64,000 bases of DNA from JAEUQQ01 sp963697285 (GTDB lineage Bacteria; Acidobacteriota; Vicinamibacteria; Vicinamibacterales; JAFNAJ01): contig CAVONI010000005.1 in assembly GCA_963697285.1 (NCBI GenBank), positions 59,602 through 123,601 of the forward strand, in the 5' to 3' direction. The stretch's first letter is position 1, and each line of letters opens with the position of its first letter. The notes beneath the pieces were generated by a model. It saw only the letters and a program-made list of their open reading frames with translations. It made no database searches and was not told where the DNA came from. Of this stretch, positions 1-8,397 are shown one piece after another. The position numbers were made by a program, and so were the translations under genes.

Positions 1-434
1 TGAGCGGTGAACTGCTCGTCGAGTTGATCCCGCAGGGGACGCTGGCGACGCGCTGCCTGGCCGCGGGCTACGGCATCCCTGCGCTGTACACGCCGGCCGG
101 CGTCGGGACGGAGGTCGCCGACGGCAAGGAGGTTCGGGCCTTCAACGGCAAGGATCACCTCCTCGAACACGCGTTCGACGCCGACTTCGCGCTCGTGAAG
201 GCGTGGAAGGGCGACACGCACGGCAACCTCGTCTACCGGGCGACGGCGCGCAACTTCAACCCGCTGATGGCGATGGCGGGCAGGACGACCATCGCCGAGG
301 TCGAGCACCTCGTGCCCGCGGGCGACCTCGACCCCGACGCGATCCACACGCCGGGCATCTACGTGCACCGCATCTTCGAGGGCCCCGCGTACGAGAAGCG
401 GATCGAACACCGCACGGTTCGACCGCGCGAGTGA
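1..434 (+). CDS. scoA: 3-oxoacid CoA-transferase subunit A, C-terminal part (5' end outside window)
   Basis: The reading frame is already open at base 3 and runs to a TGA at 432-434, so only about the last 143 residues are present. The visible part matches the C-terminal half of the alpha subunit of succinyl-CoA/acetoacetate CoA-transferases: the ELIPQGTLA segment, the glycine-rich AGVGTEVADGKE stretch, and KAWKGDTHGNLVYR followed by ARNFNP. The enzyme moves CoA between an acyl-CoA donor (usually succinyl-CoA) and a 3-oxoacid such as acetoacetate, as a heteromer with the B subunit encoded 11 bases downstream. A TTG at 24 could be mistaken for a start, but homology continues upstream of it. 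Acyl specificity cannot be read from this fragment. Confidence 0.9.
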   Translation, partial: SGELLVELIPQGTLATRCLAAGYGIPALYTPAGVGTEVADGKEVRAFNGKDHLLEHAFDADFALVKAWKGDTHGNLVYRATARNFNPLMAMAGRTTIAEVEHLVPAGDLDPDAIHTPGIYVHRIFEGPAYEKRIEHRTVRPRE

Positions 435-445
435 GGAGTTCCACG

Positions 446-1102
446 ATGCTCGACAAGGCGGGGATCGCGAGGCGCATCGCGCAGGAATTGCGCGACGGCT
501 TCTACGTCAACCTGGGGATCGGCATTCCCACGCTCGTGGCCAACTACATCCCCCCGGGCGTCGAGGTGGTGCTGCAGTCAGAGAACGGCGTGCTCGGCGT
601 GGGCCCGTTTCCGCTCGACGGCGACGAGGATCCCGACCTGATCAATGCCGGGAAGCAGACGATCACCACCGAGCGGGGCGCCGCGTTCTTCGACTCCGCG
701 ATGAGCTTCGGAATGATCCGGGCCGGCAAGGTCGACATCACCGTGCTCGGTGCCATGGAGGTCAGCGAGCAGGGCGACATCGCGAACTGGAAGATCCCAG
801 GCAAGATGATCAAGGGCATGGGCGGCGCCATGGATCTCGTCGCCTCTGCCCGCAACATCATCGTCGCGATGCAGCACGTGAACCGGGCAGGTGAATCGAA
901 GCTGCTGCCAGCGTGCACGCTTCCGCTCACCGGCCGCCGCTGCGTCACCCGCATCGTGACGGAGTTGGCGGTGATCGACGTCACGCCAGACGGGTTCCGG
1001 TTGGTCGAGCGTGCACCCGGCGTGACCATCGAGACGATCGTGGCGGCCACGGCGGGGCGCCTCGTGGTTCCCACCGACGTCGCGGAGATGCGCATCGCCT
1101 GA
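446..1102 (+). CDS. scoB: 3-oxoacid CoA-transferase subunit B
   Basis: A 218-residue protein, normal for the beta subunit. The start is the ATG at 446, with GAGGAG 8-14 bases upstream, immediately after the A subunit, so the two form an operon. The N-terminal NLGIGIPTLVANY segment and QSENGVLG (Glu about residue 46) match the family; this glutamate forms the covalent glutamyl-CoA intermediate. AKQ/TTERGAAFFDS-type and GAMDLV motifs follow as in SCOT/AtoA proteins. The pair activates acetoacetate or another short 3-oxoacid. Downstream genes encode an AtoE-like permease and an acetate transporter, which supports a role in short-chain acid use. ScoB and AtoA cannot be separated by eye. Confidence 0.92.
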   Translation: MLDKAGIARRIAQELRDGFYVNLGIGIPTLVANYIPPGVEVVLQSENGVLGVGPFPLDGDEDPDLINAGKQTITTERGAAFFDSAMSFGMIRAGKVDITVLGAMEVSEQGDIANWKIPGKMIKGMGGAMDLVASARNIIVAMQHVNRAGESKLLPACTLPLTGRRCVTRIVTELAVIDVTPDGFRLVERAPGVTIETIVAATAGRLVVPTDVAEMRIA

Positions 1103-1129
1103 CGCGACCGAGCTACCCAATTCGTGGTA

Positions 1130-1158
1130 TTGCGGCTGTCGTTCGACCTCTGTACAAC
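1130..1158 (+). promoter_or_regulatory. candidate sigma-70 promoter for the first TonB receptor gene
   Basis: TTGCGG at 1130-1135, a 17-base spacer, then TACAAC at 1153-1158. This would give a leader of about 200 nt before the ATG at 1365. The call rests on pattern only; the hexamers are imperfect. Confidence 0.3.
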
Positions 1159-1364
1159 TCCCCTCACCGTTCTTCTTCTATCCGTAGCTCGACGGTCGGC
1201 CCACCCCAGCGACGGGCGCGCCGCCCGCAGCACGTGTCATGCACCGTGCAGGTGCGCGCCATTCAGGGCGGCATGGTCGTGTCGTGTACACACGCCGCGC
1301 CGGGCTCCTGTGCCGGGTCGGTTCGTGCCGCCAACCGGCGGCAATTGAAAGTCTGGGAGGAACC

Positions 1365-4325
1365 ATGAAGCGACGCCAACCCTCGTTCACGGCATCACTC
1401 GTCTCCGGTCTTCTGCTGGTCGGCCTCCTGGGCACGCTCGCCGCACCGGCCTCGGCACAGAACACGACCGGGGGCAGCATTGCCGGCGTCGTGAAGGACG
1501 ATTCCGGCGCGGTGTTGCCGGGCGTGACCGTCGAGGCCTCGAGCCCGGCCCTCATCGAAAAGGTGCGAACCGTCACCTCTGACGCGCAAGGCGTGTTCAA
1601 GATCGTCGATCTGCGGCCTGGCGTGTACGTGGTCACGTTCTCGCTGCCTGGATTCAGCATGTATCGCCGTGAGGGCGTCGAGTTGACGACCGGCTTCACG
1701 GCCACCGTGAACGCGCTGATGCCGGTGGGTGCCCTCGAGGAGACCGTCACGGTATCGGGCGCCGCACCGCAGGTCGACACGCAGAACGTCATCCAGCAGA
1801 AGGTCCTCACGCGCGAACTGCGCGACTCGCTGCCGTTGCCGAGCAACTCGGGTGCGTACGTGATGATCATCCCGGGCGCGGTGCAGGCGGCCTCGAACCA
1901 GGACGTCGGCGGGAACATGGGCGAGAATCGCCAGCAGTTCACCGTGCACGGCAGCCGCACGAACGACTTCCAGCAACTGCGCGACGGCCAGTTCTTCGGC
2001 ACCCTCGTGGCGGCAGGCAACTTCATGTCGAGCGTGAACCCGGCCACCATCGAAGAGGTGACGGTGCTGACCGGCGGCGGCCTGACGGCCGAGAGCGAGA
2101 GCGGCGGCGCCCAGATCAACGTCGTCGCCCGCGCGGGCGGCAACTCGTTCAGCGGCACACTGCAGGCCAACTTCAGCACCAAGGACCTGCAGGCCAACAA
2201 CCTCGACGACGACCTCCTCGCACGCGGCGTGACGACGTCGCCGTCCATCAAGTCGAACTACGAGATTGCAGGCGGCGTGGGTGGCCCGATCAAGCGCGAC
2301 TCGCTGTGGTTCTTCGGCAGTGCGCGTCGATGGGTCAGCCAGTCGTACCAGCCTGGCAACTACTTCAACAAGCTACAGGGAACCCTGTTCTACGAGCCTG
2401 ACCTCGAACGTCCCGCTTACGAAGACAACTTCTACAACGAGATGACGGGACGGCTCACCTGGCAGGCCACGCGGAAGCACAAGTTCACCGGGATGTTCAG
2501 CAACGAGTACAACTGCAACTGCTACTTCGGCATCCAGTCAGGCACGCTCGCTCCCGAAGCCACGGGTGACGACCTCTACAAGCCGAACTGGCGCGCGCAG
2601 GGCTCGTGGACGTTCCCGGCGACCAACCGCCTGTTGTTCGAGGCGGGCGCGACAGTCGTCGAGGGCCTGATCGTCCGTCGCCTGACGGGCGGCACCTACA
2701 ACGACATCTCGGTGCTCGACACGGCCCGGAACTACCGCTATGGATCGGCCGGCAGTTCGATCACGACGTTCACGGCCGCCTGGGGACCCAAGGCGAGCGC
2801 GTTCGGGCAGTACAACATCCGCTTCGTGTCGTCGTACGTCACCGGCTCGCACGCGTTCAAGACGGGCGTGCAGTTCCGCGAGGGCCACAACGAACTCGAC
2901 CTCTTCATCAACAAGAACATCAGTTACACCTTCAGCGGCACCACGCCGCGGTCGGTCACCTACTTCGCCGGCCCGTACCAGTCGGCGGTGAAGCAGCACA
3001 CGGTCGGGGCGTTCGTCCAGGACCAGTGGCGCATCGGCCGCCTCTCGCTCAACCTGGGCCTCCGATTCGACTACCTCAACGGCAGCATCCCCGACCAGAC
3101 GCTGCCGGCCGGCGACTACGTTCCCGCAAGGAGCTTCACGGCCGTCAAGGACGCACTGAACTGGAAGGACATCAACCCGCGGATCGGTGTCGCGCACGAT
3201 GTGTTCGGCAATGGCCGCACCGCCGTGAAGGCCTTCTTCGGCCGCTTCGTGAGCTTCCAGTCGAATGCCGGGTTGCTGTCGGCGCAGAACCCGTCGGCCG
3301 CGATGATCACGAGCTCGACGCGCACGTGGCTCGACGCCAACCGGGATTACATTCCGCAGGAGATCGAACTCGGGCCCCACTCCGCGGCCAACTTCGGGCA
3401 GCTCGGGCGGGCGACGACGTACGACGACGCGATCACGCAGGGCTGGCACGCGCGTGAGTACAGCTGGCAGGGATCGGTCACCCTGCAGCACGAACTGCGG
3501 CGGAACCTGTCGGTCAACATCGGCTACTTCCGCACCTGGTACAACAACTTCACCGTCACCGACAACCGCGCCATCACCCCGAAGGACTTCGATCCGTACT
3601 GCATCACGGCGCCGAACGACGCGCGGCTGCCCAATGCCAACGAGTCGGTCTGTGGCTTCTACGACATCAAGCCCGCGGCATTCGGCCTGACCGACAACCT
3701 GGTCACCAGGGCGTCGAACTTCGGCGACCAGGAGGAGCGGTTCCACGGCGTGGACGTGACGTTCAATGCCCGTTTCGCTCGGAACACCCAGTTCTCGGGC
3801 GGCGTCAGCACCGGCTCCACACTCACCGACCGCTGCTTCGTCGTCGACTCACCGCAGGAGACGTACCAGTGCCGGATCGAGACCCCGTGGGGCGCCGGCA
3901 CGCAGGTGAAACTCGCCGCCGTGGTGGGCCTCCCGTGGGAGATCAAGACCAGCGTCACCTACCAGAACATCGCGAGCATCCCGCTCACCGCGAGCTACGT
4001 CGCGACCAATGCGGCCATCGCGCCGTCGCTCGGACGCAACCTCGGGCAGTGCCGTGGCAACGTCGTCTGCAACGGGACGACGACCGTCGAACTGATCCAG
4101 GCCAACTCGATCTTCCCCGAGGGGCGCAACAACCAGCTCAACGTCCGGCTGACCAGGGTCTTCCGCGTGATGGGCGCGCGAGTCGAACCACAGGTCGACA
4201 TCTTCAACCTGTTGAACTCGAACGACGTGCTGGTGATGAACACGCGCTACGGCAACGCCTGGCAGAATGCCACGTCCATCCTGGCGCCCCGCGTCTTCAA
4301 GTTCGGCGTGCAGGTGAACTTCTGA
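1365..4325 (+). CDS. Oar-type TonB-dependent receptor with carboxypeptidase-regulatory N-domain
   Basis: A 986-residue outer-membrane protein. ATG 1365 follows GGGAGG at 1355-1360; an upstream in-frame extension lacks a signal peptide, so it was not used. Residues 1-36 form a Sec signal ending in ASA-QN. Residues about 40-125 are a carboxypeptidase-D regulatory-like Ig fold (GSIAGVVKDDSGAVLPGVTVEAS). A plug-like region and a long 22-strand-type barrel follow, with many aromatic/Asn-rich strands and a terminal phenylalanine-containing strand (FKFGVQVNF). Such Oar-like receptors are abundant in Acidobacteriota and take up or bind large ligands through TonB; the substrate is unknown. The next gene, an exported propeller, starts 88 bases later and may be functionally paired. 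Confidence 0.88.
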   Translation: MKRRQPSFTASLVSGLLLVGLLGTLAAPASAQNTTGGSIAGVVKDDSGAVLPGVTVEASSPALIEKVRTVTSDAQGVFKIVDLRPGVYVVTFSLPGFSMYRREGVELTTGFTATVNALMPVGALEETVTVSGAAPQVDTQNVIQQKVLTRELRDSLPLPSNSGAYVMIIPGAVQAASNQDVGGNMGENRQQFTVHGSRTNDFQQLRDGQFFGTLVAAGNFMSSVNPATIEEVTVLTGGGLTAESESGGAQINVVARAGGNSFSGTLQANFSTKDLQANNLDDDLLARGVTTSPSIKSNYEIAGGVGGPIKRDSLWFFGSARRWVSQSYQPGNYFNKLQGTLFYEPDLERPAYEDNFYNEMTGRLTWQATRKHKFTGMFSNEYNCNCYFGIQSGTLAPEATGDDLYKPNWRAQGSWTFPATNRLLFEAGATVVEGLIVRRLTGGTYNDISVLDTARNYRYGSAGSSITTFTAAWGPKASAFGQYNIRFVSSYVTGSHAFKTGVQFREGHNELDLFINKNISYTFSGTTPRSVTYFAGPYQSAVKQHTVGAFVQDQWRIGRLSLNLGLRFDYLNGSIPDQTLPAGDYVPARSFTAVKDALNWKDINPRIGVAHDVFGNGRTAVKAFFGRFVSFQSNAGLLSAQNPSAAMITSSTRTWLDANRDYIPQEIELGPHSAANFGQLGRATTYDDAITQGWHAREYSWQGSVTLQHELRRNLSVNIGYFRTWYNNFTVTDNRAITPKDFDPYCITAPNDARLPNANESVCGFYDIKPAAFGLTDNLVTRASNFGDQEERFHGVDVTFNARFARNTQFSGGVSTGSTLTDRCFVVDSPQETYQCRIETPWGAGTQVKLAAVVGLPWEIKTSVTYQNIASIPLTASYVATNAAIAPSLGRNLGQCRGNVVCNGTTTVELIQANSIFPEGRNNQLNVRLTRVFRVMGARVEPQVDIFNLLNSNDVLVMNTRYGNAWQNATSILAPRVFKFGVQVNF

Positions 4326-4355
4326 GGCTACGTCACCCCTGCTCCTGATTCCCTG

Positions 4356-4390
4356 GCCGCGCGCCACGACCGGCGCGCGGCAGTCCTTTC
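4356..4390 (+). terminator. hairpin terminator after TonB receptor gene
   Basis: A perfect 10-bp stem, GCCGCGCGCC (4356-4365) with GGCGCGCGGC (4372-4381) and a 6-base loop, is followed by AGTCCTTTC. It lies 30 bases after the stop codon. The T-tract is weak, so termination may be partial; the next gene's Shine-Dalgarno lies just beyond. Confidence 0.5.
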
Positions 4391-4413
4391 ACGTCCATTC
4401 CCAGGAGGTTCCC

Positions 4414-5553
4414 GTGCGCCGCTTTCTCGTTGCCATGTCGTTGCTGCTGTCGGCTGGGGCCGCTGCGTCCGCGCAGACGCCACCGGTGCCACAGAATCCC
4501 CCCGTGCTGCCGTTCGAGTCGGTCACCGACTTCCTGAAGATCACGCCCGACATGAATTTCGGCGAGACCCTCGGTGTCGCCGTCAACTCGAAGGGCCACG
4601 TCGTCGTCCTCAACCATCCGGGCTCGGCCACCACGGGTCCCATCTACGGCAACGCCACCACGAACATCTGGGAATTCGACGCCACCGGCAAGTTCGTCCG
4701 GGAGATCGGCAAGGGCGTCTACGGCCTCGCCTATTCGCACTCGGTGCGGTTCGACAAGTACGACAACCTGTGGGTCGTCGACAAGGCGACCAACGCGGTC
4801 GTCAAGTTCAACCCGGCCGGCTACGTGACGCTGAACCTGGGGCGCCGTCCCGAGGGGTACGACAGCTACGCGGGCGAGTACGAGCGGCCCAAGCCCGCCG
4901 ACGCGAAGGCGGCTGACGCCATGTTCAACGGTGCGACCGACGTCGCGTGGGATGCGCAGGACAACATCTACGTGAGCGACGGCTACGTGAACTCGCGGAT
5001 CGCGAAGTTCGACAAGAACGGCGCCTGGATCAAGACCTGGGGCCAGTACGGCGAGGGCGGCGTGCACGCGAACGAGAACCCGGGCCACTTCAGGAACCCG
5101 CACAACATGCAGATCGACCGGCAAGGGAACGTGTACGCGGCCGACCGCGGGAACCGGCGCATCCAGGTCTTCGACAGCGAGGGCAACTTCCTGCGCTTCA
5201 TCCACCTGACGGCGCCGTACGACAAGAAGCGGCATCCCGTGCTCGGGAACATGAACCCGAATCCGCCCGACGAGTCGGCGCCGTGGGCGCTCTGCATCAC
5301 GACCGCCGGGGCCACGCAGTACATGTTCGTCGCCGACTCGGAGCCGGGACGGGTGTACAAGATGACGCTCGACGGCAAGATCCTTGGCATGTTCGGCGAG
5401 TCGGGACGCGGTGACAAGCAGTTCAACTGGGTCCACGGCATCGCCTGCCCCACCGAGAACGACCTCTACGTCGCCGACATGAACAACTGGCGCGTCCAGA
5501 AGATCTCGCTGAAGGCCGGCGCCCCGAAGACATCGGCCGCTGGTCAGCGCTAG
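4414..5553 (+). CDS. exported NHL-repeat beta-propeller, peptidyl-hydroxyglycine lyase-like
   Basis: A 379-residue protein starting at GTG 4414 with AGGAGG at 4403-4408. Residues 1-20 are a signal peptide (AAASA-QT). The rest is a six-bladed propeller of NHL-type repeats: GVAVNSKGHVVVLNH, WDAQDNIYVSDGYVNSRIAKFD, IDRQGNVYAADRGNRRIQVFD and NDLYVADMNNWRVQKI. The VSDGY-N-RIxKF blade is typical of the peptidyl-alpha-hydroxyglycine alpha-amidating lyase-like family, common as exported proteins in Acidobacteriota. Bacterial members have mostly unproven activity, so lyase function is only a family label; a binding or lactonase-like role is equally possible. It sits between the TonB receptor and a strong hairpin. 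Confidence 0.8.
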   Translation: MRRFLVAMSLLLSAGAAASAQTPPVPQNPPVLPFESVTDFLKITPDMNFGETLGVAVNSKGHVVVLNHPGSATTGPIYGNATTNIWEFDATGKFVREIGKGVYGLAYSHSVRFDKYDNLWVVDKATNAVVKFNPAGYVTLNLGRRPEGYDSYAGEYERPKPADAKAADAMFNGATDVAWDAQDNIYVSDGYVNSRIAKFDKNGAWIKTWGQYGEGGVHANENPGHFRNPHNMQIDRQGNVYAADRGNRRIQVFDSEGNFLRFIHLTAPYDKKRHPVLGNMNPNPPDESAPWALCITTAGATQYMFVADSEPGRVYKMTLDGKILGMFGESGRGDKQFNWVHGIACPTENDLYVADMNNWRVQKISLKAGAPKTSAAGQR

Positions 5554-5585
5554 CGCCCGCCAGTCGTCGATCCTTCGCATAGACT

Positions 5586-5620
5586 CTCGCGGGCGCCACC
5601 ACTCCGGTGGCGTCCGCGAG
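5586..5620 (+). terminator. 15-bp hairpin between propeller gene and permease gene
   Basis: Bases 5586-5600 pair with 5606-5620 over 15 bp with one G-U and a 5-base loop (ACTCC). It begins 33 bases after the propeller stop. There is no T-run. The GTG at 5607, an alternative start for the permease, lies inside this stem, which argues that the permease starts later at 5643. Confidence 0.55.
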
Positions 5621-5642
5621 TCGCGTTCCCGGAACCTGCCCC

Positions 5643-7109
5643 ATGCCTTCACCACACGCCGCGCAGGCGACAGCCTCGAGCGCTTCCGACGCGCACGTCG
5701 GTCTGATCGCCCGCATCGCACTCGCCCTCACGTCGTGGACCGAGCGCTGGGTCCCCGACGCCTTCATCTTCGCCCTGCTCGCCACGCTGCTCGTCGTCGT
5801 CGCCGGCGTGACGGCCACATCTTCGTCGGTGGGGCAGGTCGTGGATGCGTGGGGCGGCGGGTTCTGGGAACTGATCCCGTTCACGCTGCAGATGGCGCTC
5901 ATCATCATCACCGGCCACGTGCTGGCCACGTCGCAGCCGGCACGCCGCGTGATCAAGACCGTCGCGGGTTGGCCGACATCGCCGCGCGCGGCGGTCGCGC
6001 TCGTCGCGGTCTTCGCGATGGTGAGCTCGTGGTTCAACTGGGGATTCAGCCTCGTGTTCAGCGCCGTGCTCGCGCGCGAGGTCGCCCGGCGCGTCGAGGG
6101 CGTCGACTACCGTGCCCTGGCCGCAGCCAGCTTCCTCGGACTCGGCAGCATCTGGGCCCAGGGCCTCAGCGGCTCGGCCGCGCTCCAGATGGCCAGCGCC
6201 GGCGCGCTGCAACCGCGGATTCGCGACATCGTCGCGAACGGCGGCGTGATCGAGGGCGGCATCATCACGTTCCGCCACACGATCTTCCTGTGGCAAAGCC
6301 TCGTCTCGGTCGCTGTCGAGATCGTGGTCGTCGGCGTCGTGATGTGGCTCGCCACGCCGCCGGCAGGCCGCGGACGCACTGCCCGTGATCTCGGCATCGA
6401 TCTGCGCGACGAAGGCGATGCGCCGCCATCGCCCGCGCCGGCGCAGGTGCAGGTGCCTCCCGGCGCGTGGCTCGAGCACTCACCCATCCTCACGTGGCTC
6501 GTCTTCGCGCTCGGCGCGGCATACCTGGTCCGCTACTTCGCCGCCGCCAGGGAACCACTCAATGCCCTGAACCTCAACATCCTCAATCTCGGCTTCCTGC
6601 TCGCCGGCATGCTGCTGCACCGCACCCCGGCCCGACTGATGCGCGCCGTGCAGGCGGCGACGCCTGCGGTGTGGGGCGTCATCCTCCAGTTCCCCTTCTA
6701 CGCGGGCATCGCGGGCGTCATCACGGCCACGCACCTGAACGACAAGCTCGCCAACCTGTTCGTCAGCGTCTCGACGCCGGCGACCTTTCCGCCGCTCGTC
6801 GCCATCTACTCGGCGGTGCTCGGCGTGTTCGTGCCGTCCGGCGGATCCAAGTGGGTCATCGAGGCGCCGTACGTGATGGCCGCCGCGCACTCGCTGCAGG
6901 TGCACCTCGGATGGGTCGTTGCCGCCTATGACCTCGGCGAGGCGCTGGCCAACCTCATCCAGCCCTTCTGGATGCTGCCCATCCTCGGGATGTTCGGGCT
7001 GCGCGCGCGTGACGTGATGGGCTACACGTTTCTCGTGTTCGTGGTGCTCACGCCGGTGGTCCTGCTGCTGGTGACGCTGCTCGGCCTGACGCTCTCGTAT
7101 CCCTTGTAG
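5643..7109 (+). CDS. atoE: AtoE-family short-chain fatty-acid permease
   Basis: A 488-residue integral membrane protein of the short-chain fatty acid transporter family (AtoE/TIGR00366-like). ATG 5643 was chosen over GTG 5607 because the latter is inside a hairpin. The family is shown by the N-terminal WTERWVPDAFIFALLATLL helix, GGGFWELIPFTLQMALIIITGHVLA, WFNWGFSLVFSAVLAREVARR and the C-terminal FVPSGGSKWVIEAPYV motif, with roughly 12 hydrophobic helices. It is predicted to import short-chain acids such as acetoacetate or butyrate. It lies downstream of the CoA-transferase subunits and next to an acetate transporter, which fits a short-chain-acid module. Confidence 0.88.
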   Translation: MPSPHAAQATASSASDAHVGLIARIALALTSWTERWVPDAFIFALLATLLVVVAGVTATSSSVGQVVDAWGGGFWELIPFTLQMALIIITGHVLATSQPARRVIKTVAGWPTSPRAAVALVAVFAMVSSWFNWGFSLVFSAVLAREVARRVEGVDYRALAAASFLGLGSIWAQGLSGSAALQMASAGALQPRIRDIVANGGVIEGGIITFRHTIFLWQSLVSVAVEIVVVGVVMWLATPPAGRGRTARDLGIDLRDEGDAPPSPAPAQVQVPPGAWLEHSPILTWLVFALGAAYLVRYFAAAREPLNALNLNILNLGFLLAGMLLHRTPARLMRAVQAATPAVWGVILQFPFYAGIAGVITATHLNDKLANLFVSVSTPATFPPLVAIYSAVLGVFVPSGGSKWVIEAPYVMAAAHSLQVHLGWVVAAYDLGEALANLIQPFWMLPILGMFGLRARDVMGYTFLVFVVLTPVVLLLVTLLGLTLSYPL

Positions 7110-7168
7110 ACTGACGCAAGGACGATCAGGGCATCCACGGCCGTCCACTGACCCTTCGAGGCTCCCAC

Positions 7169-7786
7169 ATGACGACCCAGGCTCCGACACCGCATCCTGC
7201 GACCCCCATTGCCGATCCGACAGCGATCGGGCTGATCTGCCTGGCCATCGGCTGTGCCGCACTGGTCCCCATCGCGTTCGGCATGAGCCTGACGCCCGCC
7301 GGATTGCGGACGGCGGCGATCTTCTGCCTGCTCTTCGGCGCGGGTGGCCAACTCGTGGCCGGCCTGGGAAACCTGCTCAACCACAATCTGTACGGCGGCA
7401 CGCTCTTCACCTCGTTCGCCTTCAACTGGGTGATCAACTGGTGGGCGTTGGACGGGCTCGCGCGCGGAGAGGTCGCCGACCCCGGCATCGTGCTCGCGGT
7501 CGACGTCTGCTTCCTCATCGTCTTCCTCGCCTTCACGTACGGCTTCGGGTTCTTCTCGTCGCTGCTGATGGCGTTCCTGGTCGACATCGACCTGCTCTAC
7601 ATCGCCCGCATCGCCCGCCACTTCGGCGGCGGCGAGTGGCTCGGCCTGGTCATCGGCGTGTGCACCGTGGCGCTCGGCGCGATCTCGCTGTGGATCGCGT
7701 TCGCGTTGCTGATCAACCCGGTCGCCGGACGCGCGGTGTTCGCGTTCCCGGGGCCTGTGTTCCGGCCTCGCACTGCCGCACAATAA
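7169..7786 (+). CDS. acetate uptake transporter, GPR1/FUN34/YaaH (SatP) family
   Basis: A 205-residue protein with six hydrophobic helices. The N-terminal ADPTAIGL corresponds to the family NPAPLGL motif. LLFGAGGQLVAGLGNLLN-NLYGGTLFTSF aligns by pattern with the SatP segment GGIAQIFAGLLEY...TAFTSYGSFW. SatP transports acetate and succinate with protons. The gene follows the AtoE-like permease by 59 bases on the same strand, so co-transcription is likely. The first motif deviates (DPTA instead of NPAP), so substrate range may differ. Confidence 0.82.
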   Translation: MTTQAPTPHPATPIADPTAIGLICLAIGCAALVPIAFGMSLTPAGLRTAAIFCLLFGAGGQLVAGLGNLLNHNLYGGTLFTSFAFNWVINWWALDGLARGEVADPGIVLAVDVCFLIVFLAFTYGFGFFSSLLMAFLVDIDLLYIARIARHFGGGEWLGLVIGVCTVALGAISLWIAFALLINPVAGRAVFAFPGPVFRPRTAAQ

Positions 7787-7876
7787 GGTAGACGGGCCAC
7801 AGGTGCAGGATGCGGCCAACGCCGATGCCGCCGGCCGTGGGCCTGGCCACGCGACGAGAGCTCCCGAGGTGAACCC

Positions 7877-8287
7877 ATGTCATCGAACTGGCCCTGGCCT
7901 GATTCGCTCGATGCCCTGAAGGCGGCTCCCGCACAGCATCACCTCCTGCTCGAGAACGCGCACGTGCGGGTGCTAGACACCCGGATTGCGCCAGGCGCGC
8001 GGACGCCGGTCCACACGCATCGCTGGCCGGCCGTGCACTACGTCCTGAGCTGGAGCGACTTCGTCCGTCGCGATGCCGACGAGCGGGTCATGGTCGATTC
8101 GCGAAGCGCGATGGCCGCAGGCCCCCCGTCGCCCGCGCTCTGGGGCGAGCCCCTCGTGCCCCATTCGCTCGAGAACGTCGGGCAGATGCCGCTGCACATC
8201 ATCAGCGTCGAGCTGAAGACTCCCGAGGGGACGATCGCGCCTGCGGATGCCCGGCCGGATGCGAGCGGAGCGCTCGTCGACACGTAA
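7877..8287 (+). CDS. small cupin-like cytoplasmic protein
   Basis: 136 residues, ATG 7877 preceded by GAGGTG at about 7866-7871. There is no signal peptide. The pattern HVRVLDTRIAPGARTPVHTHRWPAVHYVL followed later by PLVPHSLENVGQMPLHIISVELK matches a single-domain cupin barrel with His-x-His (THTHR) and a late His as likely metal ligands. No enzyme can be named. It is convergent with the TPR-methyltransferase gene downstream. Confidence 0.65.
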   Translation: MSSNWPWPDSLDALKAAPAQHHLLLENAHVRVLDTRIAPGARTPVHTHRWPAVHYVLSWSDFVRRDADERVMVDSRSAMAAGPPSPALWGEPLVPHSLENVGQMPLHIISVELKTPEGTIAPADARPDASGALVDT

Positions 8288-8306
8288 CCGCCGCACGCGG
8301 GGCACT

Positions 8307-8338
8307 CCCGCCGAGCCGTCGCGCGACTCACCGGCGGG
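8307..8338. terminator. possible bidirectional hairpin between convergent genes
   Basis: CCCGCCG (8307-8313) can pair with CGGCGGG (8332-8338), with an AG/CT extension inside an 18-base loop. It lies in the 110-bp gap between the cupin gene and the TPR-methyltransferase, where a terminator for either strand is expected. There is no T-tract. Confidence 0.3.
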
Positions 8339-8397
8339 GCACTGGCTCCGCGTCCTGCCGTGACGGCATCCACCGGGCCTGACGACCTGCCCGCGGC

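Noticed and set aside
5607..5642. GTG 5607 as start of the AtoE-like permease
   Set aside because: It lies inside a 15-bp hairpin and the added 12 residues are not conserved-looking; ATG 5643 is preferred.
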